Origin: an uncultured Treponema sp. | Lineage (GTDB): Bacteria; Spirochaetota; Spirochaetia; Treponematales; Treponemataceae | Direction of reading: 5' to 3' | DNA length: 11,101 nucleotides | Assembly: GCA_905372345.1 (NCBI GenBank) | Contig: CAJPPE010000024.1 | Coordinates: forward strand, 1 to 11,101 | Part shown: one piece after another, positions 7,104 to 11,101 of the stretch | Layout: the number at the start of each line of letters is the position of its first letter | How positions within the stretch are numbered: the first letter of the stretch is position 1 | The notes under the pieces: model-generated | Databases searched by the model: none | What the model was told of the DNA's origin: nothing | Seen by the model: only the letters and a program-made list of their open reading frames with translations | Position numbers and translations under genes: made by a program

Positions 7104-8585
7104 ATGAATATCTTAGTTGATAAATTTAAAGAAGTCTTAATGTCGGTTTTACCGATTGTTATTTTGACTACTATCTTGAATTTTGTATTTATTCATATAG
7201 ATTACAGTGTCTTTATTAGATTTTTAATCGGGAGTGTATGCATAATATTCGGCCTTGCTTTTTTTCTGTTTGGAATCGAAATGAGCGTTACAAAAATCGG
7301 TTTACAGATGGGAAAAGAAATTACAAAACGGAATAAAATTTTTATCTTGATTTTAGGAGGCTTTGCCCTCGGATTTTTAATTTCGATTGCAGAACCGGAT
7401 TTACAGATTTTGGCAAGTCAGGTAAAGACGGTAACAAAAAGCGGAATTCCGGCATTAAGACTCATAGTAGTTGTTTCTGTCGGTGTTGCAGCCTTTGTGG
7501 TTTTCGGTATTTTGAGAACCGTATTTAATGTTTCGCAAAAAATTGTTTTTGCTCTTTCTTACGGCGTAATATTTTTGCTCTCTCTTTTTTCGTCTTCCGA
7601 ATTTATTTCGATATCATTTGATTCTTCGGGAACAACTACAGGCGCAATAACCGTGCCTTTTATTTTGGCCCTAGCCGCCGGTGTTTCCGAGATGAAAAAA
7701 GACTCGGCCGCTTCCGAAAGAGACGCATTCGGGCTTGTAGGTATGGCATCTGCCGGAGCAATCTTAGCGGTATTGGCTTTGAGCGTATTCGGGAAAACAA
7801 AAGAAATATCCGCCGATGATTTTGTCTTCAATGTAGACATAAACTCACAAATATTTTATCCCTTTGCGGAGCATTTTTTGCCGGTACTTTATGAGTGTCT
7901 TTTATCCCTTTTACCCTTAACCGTAATATTTTTAATTACAAACTTTGTAAGTATAAAGTTGAGGGCCAAAGATTTAATTCCCATCATTAAAGGTCTTATA
8001 ATCACATTGATAGGTTTATTTCTATTTATGTGGGGAGCAAAATCGGGCTTCTTGGATATAGGAATAGCGATGGGAAGCCGGCTCGGCGAAATAGGAACCC
8101 GCCCACTAATCCTTTTTATCGGTGCTCTGATAGGTATTGTTTCTATTTTGGCCGAACCTGCCGTTTATGTTTTGACGGTACAAATAGAAAACGTAACGAG
8201 CGGCCATATTCCGCGTAAAATAGTTTTAATATTTTTATGTATAGGCGTCAGTTTTGCGGTAATGCTGTCGTTATTAAGAATTATAGAACCGGCCTTTCAG
8301 TTATGGCATATTTTACTTCCCGGATATATGGTTTCACTTTTATTATCAGTCATTGTTCCGGATCTTTTTGTAAGTATAGCCTTTGACGCAGGAGGTGTTG
8401 CTTCAGGCCCCATGACTGCAACCTTTGTTTTATCCCTTGCACAGGGACTTGCCGATTATACGCCGACAGCAAATGTTTTAATAGACGGATTCGGTATTAT
8501 AGCTGCCGTAGCTTTAGCTCCTATTATTTCATTGCAAATTTTAGGATTGATATTTAAGATTAAAACCGGAGGAGAACAAAAATGA
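7104..8585 (+). CDS. DUF1538-family two-repeat integral membrane protein, candidate transporter
   Basis: This very hydrophobic protein of 493 residues is made of two tandem homologous halves (about 10-230 and 258-486). Paired motifs lie 254-255 residues apart: GLQMGKE (66-72) with GIAMGSR (320-326), AEP (96-98) with AEP (350-352), and FDSSGTTTG (172-180) with FDAGGVASG (427-435). Acidic residues in otherwise hydrophobic surroundings (Glu97/Glu351, Asp173/Asp428) and nearby Gly-rich breaks resemble the discontinuous helices of secondary transporters. From memory the sequence fits DUF1538, a family without an established function that is often found beside PII-like genes. The start has only a weak AGGA, 9 nt upstream, made partly from the recQ stop codon. 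The stop overlaps the PII-like gene by 4 bp (ATGA). A transport role gated by that protein is inference. Confidence 0.8.
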   Translation: MNILVDKFKEVLMSVLPIVILTTILNFVFIHIDYSVFIRFLIGSVCIIFGLAFFLFGIEMSVTKIGLQMGKEITKRNKIFILILGGFALGFLISIAEPDLQILASQVKTVTKSGIPALRLIVVVSVGVAAFVVFGILRTVFNVSQKIVFALSYGVIFLLSLFSSSEFISISFDSSGTTTGAITVPFILALAAGVSEMKKDSAASERDAFGLVGMASAGAILAVLALSVFGKTKEISADDFVFNVDINSQIFYPFAEHFLPVLYECLLSLLPLTVIFLITNFVSIKLRAKDLIPIIKGLIITLIGLFLFMWGAKSGFLDIGIAMGSRLGEIGTRPLILFIGALIGIVSILAEPAVYVLTVQIENVTSGHIPRKIVLIFLCIGVSFAVMLSLLRIIEPAFQLWHILLPGYMVSLLLSVIVPDLFVSIAFDAGGVASGPMTATFVLSLAQGLADYTPTANVLIDGFGIIAAVALAPIISLQILGLIFKIKTGGEQK

Positions 8586-9229
8586 AAGATTTTTCCCTTC
8601 TGATTATTTTAGTACCTTTTGGGCGTGCACGTAAAATAGTAAAGTACGCTAAAGATAAGGGCCTTACCGGAGCTACAATAATGATTGCTTTCGGTACGGT
8701 AAAAAGTAAAGTACTTGATTTTTTGGGAATTCAAGAAACAAGAAAAGAATTGATTTTAACGGCCGGACATGGAGATTTTTTAGACGGTCTTATGGATGAG
8801 CTGAATAAAAAGTTCAATCTTACTCGTAAAAATTTCGGCATAGCATTCCGTCTGCCTTTAAGTTTTATTAATATTGAAAATGCCCTAGAAGGCGAAAAGC
8901 CCGTATTTAAACGGGAGGAGGTAAAAACTATGAAGTTTGCAATATTTACTGTTGTTAATAGAGGAAAAGCAAGTGAAGTCGTTGATGCTTCGCTGGAAGC
9001 CGGAGCAAAAGGGGGAACAATAATCCATGCAAGAGGTTCCGGGCTTAACCAAACAAAGCTTATCTTTGATATGGAGATTGAGCCCGAAAAAGAAATTGTT
9101 TTAACTATTGTCGATGACGATAAGCTTGAAAATGTTGTCGAAGCAATCAGAAAAAATTCCGATGTAGAAAAAGAAGGGCATGGAATTCTTTTTGTTATTC
9201 CGGTAAGCAAGGCTTACGGTATAAAATAG
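8582..9229 (+). CDS. Tandem PII-like signalling protein (two GlnB-like domains)
   Basis: PII proteins are trimeric sensors that bind adenine nucleotides and control transporters and enzymes by direct contact. This 215-residue protein has two such domains. The first is more diverged (about 1-98; GLTGATIMIAFG at 27-38, GIAFRLPL near 86). The second is clearer (117-215; GAKGGTIIHARGSG at 141-154, then IVLTIVDDDKLENVVEAI, then EGHGILFVIPV). The second matches the GlnB pattern of a GITGMTV-like turn and a GDGKIF-like B-loop. The T-loop is short and has no equivalent of the uridylylated Tyr51, so classic GlnD control is unlikely. The gene starts 7 nt after GGAGGAG and overlaps the DUF1538 stop by 4 bp, so the two are probably co-translated. 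A second perfect ribosome binding site inside the gene precedes the second domain. The ligand is unknown. Confidence 0.8.
   Translation: MKDFSLLIILVPFGRARKIVKYAKDKGLTGATIMIAFGTVKSKVLDFLGIQETRKELILTAGHGDFLDGLMDELNKKFNLTRKNFGIAFRLPLSFINIENALEGEKPVFKREEVKTMKFAIFTVVNRGKASEVVDASLEAGAKGGTIIHARGSGLNQTKLIFDMEIEPEKEIVLTIVDDDKLENVVEAIRKNSDVEKEGHGILFVIPVSKAYGIK
8916..8932 (+). promoter_or_regulatory. Internal ribosome binding site and in-frame ATG within the PII-like gene
   Basis: A perfect AGGAGGT (8916-8922) stands 7 nt before an ATG at 8930-8932. This ATG is codon 117 of the PII-like gene and lies exactly at the first strand of the second PII domain. Translation from here would make a 99-residue single-domain protein ending at 9229. 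The site is a better match than the gene's own one. Confidence 0.6.
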
Positions 9230-9240
9230 GTATTTATAGA

Positions 9241-10560
9241 ATGAACGAACCTCCTCCGCAATGGTTTTATATTCTGCTTTTAATTACTCTTCTTTTTTTA
9301 TCGATGATGTTTTCATCGGGGGAAACAGCCTTTTTATCCGTAAATAAATTGAAGATAAAATATTTACGCGAAAAGAAAAATAAAAAGGCTGCAAGAGTTG
9401 AAAAAATTTTAAAAGATAAACAAAAGTTTTTAACAACTTCTTTGATAGGAAACAGTCTGGTAAATATTTTAATATCGGTACTATTAACGGCTTTAATGGT
9501 AGAGCTTGTTGGGGCTAAAGGGTTAAGCATTGCAGTAACGGCTGCAACTATTGCAATTTTAATTTTCGGAGAGATACTTCCTAAATCGATTGCTTTGGTT
9601 TTTTCCGAACCGATAGCCTTAAAATTTTCAGGCTTTATTTTGTTTTTAATTAAAGTGCTTGCCCCTCTTGAATGGCTTTTTTCGGGCTTTACAAAATTCT
9701 TTTTAAAATTTTTAGGCGTAAAAAATCTGCAATCGAATGAAGCCTTAACCGATGAAGACCTAAAAGATTTTTTTGATGTACGCCAAGAACATGGAGATTT
9801 GCGTTCGGAAGAAAAAGCCGTCCTCGAAAAAATATTAAGCTACGGTGATATAACCGTAAAAAATATTATGACACCCAGACCCGATATAATAGGCCTTACA
9901 GCTGATGTAAACCCGGAAGAAATTATAGGGCTTTCTCACTCTTCACGATTTTCAAGGTTTCCGGTTTATGAAGAAGACATAGATGAAATTATCGGCATTT
10001 TTTATATTAAAGATTTTTTGTTTTCGGAAGCGGCTGCAAAAGATTTCTTGCAGGAGTCAAAAGAAAAATTCGATATAAAAAAATATTTACGCAAACCTGT
10101 TCTTGTTTTTGAAAATACCGAGCTTTCAAAGTTGCAGGAAATATTTAGAAAAGAAAAGCAGAACATGGTTGTGGTTATCGACGAGTACGGCGGAACTTTA
10201 GGTATTGCAACTCTTGAAGATTTAAATGAAGAGATATTCGGAAACATAGCCGATGAATACGATACCGATGCTGCTGCTGCCGAGGAACCCAATCTTGATA
10301 ATATAAATGATGAAACTAGTCAAAATCTTGGGCAAACTATTTTAGGCAGCATGAGGCTGAGCGATTTAAATGAAAATCTGGGAACTTCATTTTCTTCCGA
10401 GTATTATGACACAATAGGCGGTCTTATTATGGAAAAATGCGGAGAGGTTCCGCAAATAGGTTCCACCATAAAAATAGAAAACTATAATTTTACGGTTATA
10501 AAAACCGAGGGAAACAGAATAAGCGAACTGCAAGTAAATATTGCGGGAGATGAAGAATGA
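9241..10560 (+). CDS. CNNM/CorC-type membrane protein (DUF21, CBS pair, CorC domain; TlyC 'hemolysin' family)
   Basis: Family members include Mg2+/cation transporters such as CorB/CorC and CNNM; the label 'hemolysin' comes from Brachyspira TlyC. The domain order is complete. A DUF21 transmembrane domain (about 8-160) has SSGETA (25-30), GNSLVN (70-75) and GEILPK (110-115), the conserved core of the ion path. A CBS pair (about 206-340) includes IMTPRPDI and VVIDEYGGTLG, and the nucleotide (ATP-Mg) site is normally formed here. A C-terminal CorC/HlyC transporter-associated domain spans about 365-435. The length of 439 is typical. The gene begins 11 bp after the PII-like stop with only a weak UAGG as a ribosome site, and its stop overlaps the next gene by 4 bp. 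An envelope ion-transport role is likely; membrane lysis is not supported. Confidence 0.9.
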   Translation: MNEPPPQWFYILLLITLLFLSMMFSSGETAFLSVNKLKIKYLREKKNKKAARVEKILKDKQKFLTTSLIGNSLVNILISVLLTALMVELVGAKGLSIAVTAATIAILIFGEILPKSIALVFSEPIALKFSGFILFLIKVLAPLEWLFSGFTKFFLKFLGVKNLQSNEALTDEDLKDFFDVRQEHGDLRSEEKAVLEKILSYGDITVKNIMTPRPDIIGLTADVNPEEIIGLSHSSRFSRFPVYEEDIDEIIGIFYIKDFLFSEAAAKDFLQESKEKFDIKKYLRKPVLVFENTELSKLQEIFRKEKQNMVVVIDEYGGTLGIATLEDLNEEIFGNIADEYDTDAAAAEEPNLDNINDETSQNLGQTILGSMRLSDLNENLGTSFSSEYYDTIGGLIMEKCGEVPQIGSTIKIENYNFTVIKTEGNRISELQVNIAGDEE

Positions 10561-11030
10561 AGTTTGAATTAGCTTTAATGATAATAGAATTTATAGCTCT
10601 TCTTTTTTGTGCATTTTTCTTTTCTGCAACCGAAACGGCAATTACTGCAATTACAAGAACCGAATATAAGGCAATAAAAAAAAGCCGGACAAAAAAAAGC
10701 CGAAGACTTGCTTTTCTTATTGAAAGAAAAGACGAGATTGTAAGTGCGACCCTGATAGGCACCAATTTTGTAAACACCCTTTCTTCGGCTTTGATAACGG
10801 CCTTTGTGATAGATATGTATGGACAGCAGCATATTCCGCTGGCTACTGCTATTACAACTGTTCTTATAATTATCTTTGCTGAAATCTTACCCAAGGCTGT
10901 AGCCGCTTACAATGCCGTAGAAATTACAAAAACATTTTTAGTACCGCTGTCGGTTGTAAGGCTGTTTTTAAAACCCTTTATTTTTATTTTTTCGCTCATT
11001 TTTTTATCCTTGATAAATTTTAAAATTTAG
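10557..11030 (+). CDS. DUF21-only CNNM-like membrane protein, short or truncated
   Basis: This is a paralogue of the preceding protein that contains only the transmembrane DUF21 domain. It has SATETA (23-28), GTNFVN (68-73) and AEILPK (108-113), and ends at residue 157 just where the CBS pair should begin. Two normally conserved Gly positions differ (Thr in the first motif, Ala in the third). Translation is coupled to the full-length gene by a 4-bp ATGA overlap. No CBS or CorC sequence can be seen in any frame in the remaining 71 bases. Two readings are possible: a natural single-domain partner that pairs with the full-length protein (CNNM proteins work as dimers), or a decayed copy that has lost its cytosolic part. 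The intact membrane core and coupled start lean slightly towards a working short form. Confidence 0.7.
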   Translation: MKFELALMIIEFIALLFCAFFFSATETAITAITRTEYKAIKKSRTKKSRRLAFLIERKDEIVSATLIGTNFVNTLSSALITAFVIDMYGQQHIPLATAITTVLIIIFAEILPKAVAAYNAVEITKTFLVPLSVVRLFLKPFIFIFSLIFLSLINFKI

Positions 11031-11086
11031 CGACAGGGCGTAAAAATTTAAGGCGCATAATTTAAAACCCGAGCCGTCAAAATTTA
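11014..11086. repeat. AT-rich palindrome and repeated AAAATTTA words at the window end
   Basis: A perfect 16-bp palindrome TAAATTTTAAAATTTA (11014-11029) covers the last codons and part of the stop of the DUF21-only gene. AAAATTTA recurs at 11022, 11043 and 11079. No G/C-rich stem with a T-run is present, so I do not call a terminator. In this AT-rich DNA the words may be chance. Confidence 0.3.
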
Positions 11087-11101
11087 ACTACTTTATAAAC
11101 C

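Noticed and set aside
8731..9210. Minus-strand open frame of 159 codons opposite the PII-like gene
   Set aside because: Its Ser-rich, low-complexity product is the usual shadow of a Glu/Lys-rich gene on the other strand, and the plus-strand frame has clear PII motifs.
9241..10560. A true haemolysin toxin, as the family label suggests
   Set aside because: The DUF21, CBS pair and CorC domain layout is that of CNNM/CorC ion transporters; there is no toxin-like or secretion feature.
10496..10894. Minus-strand open frame of 132 codons opposite the CNNM genes
   Set aside because: It spans the coupled junction of two recognisable genes and its hydrophobic look is explained by the complement of membrane-protein codons.
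11041..11101. Remnant of CBS domains after a frameshift in the short CNNM-like gene
   Set aside because: All forward frames of the last 71 bases hit stops quickly and show no motif of the CBS region, so a simple frameshift is not supported within the window.

Overview
The window looks like a piece of a host-associated spirochaete chromosome, most likely an oral Treponema of the T. denticola type. This is inferred from low GC content, dense same-strand gene packing, a relaxed spirochaetal lipobox (ISSC) on the first protein and the character of the protein sequences; no database search was possible. All eight genes lie on the plus strand. I see no RNA genes, CRISPR arrays or insertion sequences.

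Region 1 (about 1-5068) is a complete binding-protein-dependent ABC importer. It has a substrate-binding lipoprotein, a strong hairpin terminator, a second near-consensus promoter, a fused two-domain permease and an ATPase whose start overlaps the permease stop. The fused permease is typical of the Fe(3+)/thiamine-type importers (FbpB/ThiP-like), so ferric iron is the leading substrate guess, but nothing in the sequence proves it. The ATPase is oversized at 554 residues. It carries an insertion of about 125 residues between the Q-loop and the signature motif, and a second charged insertion in its C-terminal regulatory domain.

Region 2 (5069-5205) is a short intergenic gap with a possible weak terminator and a very good sigma70-type promoter. 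That promoter sits so close to the recQ start codon that the mRNA would be essentially leaderless.

Region 3 (5206-11030) is a tightly packed run of five genes: recQ (helicase, RQC and HRDC domains), a two-repeat DUF1538 membrane protein, a tandem PII-like signalling protein, a full CNNM/CorC-type (TlyC 'hemolysin' family) protein and a second, DUF21-only CNNM-like protein. Gaps are 11 bp or 4-bp ATGA overlaps. The interesting part is the set after recQ: a duplicated membrane transporter candidate translationally coupled to a duplicated PII-like protein, followed by two cation-transport-family proteins. It reads like a PII-regulated ion or solute transport module. The PII-like gene also contains a perfect internal Shine-Dalgarno sequence and ATG exactly at the start of its second domain, so it may make both a two-domain and a one-domain product.

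The last 71 bases hold no gene I can recognise; they are AT-rich with a repeated AAAATTTA word.
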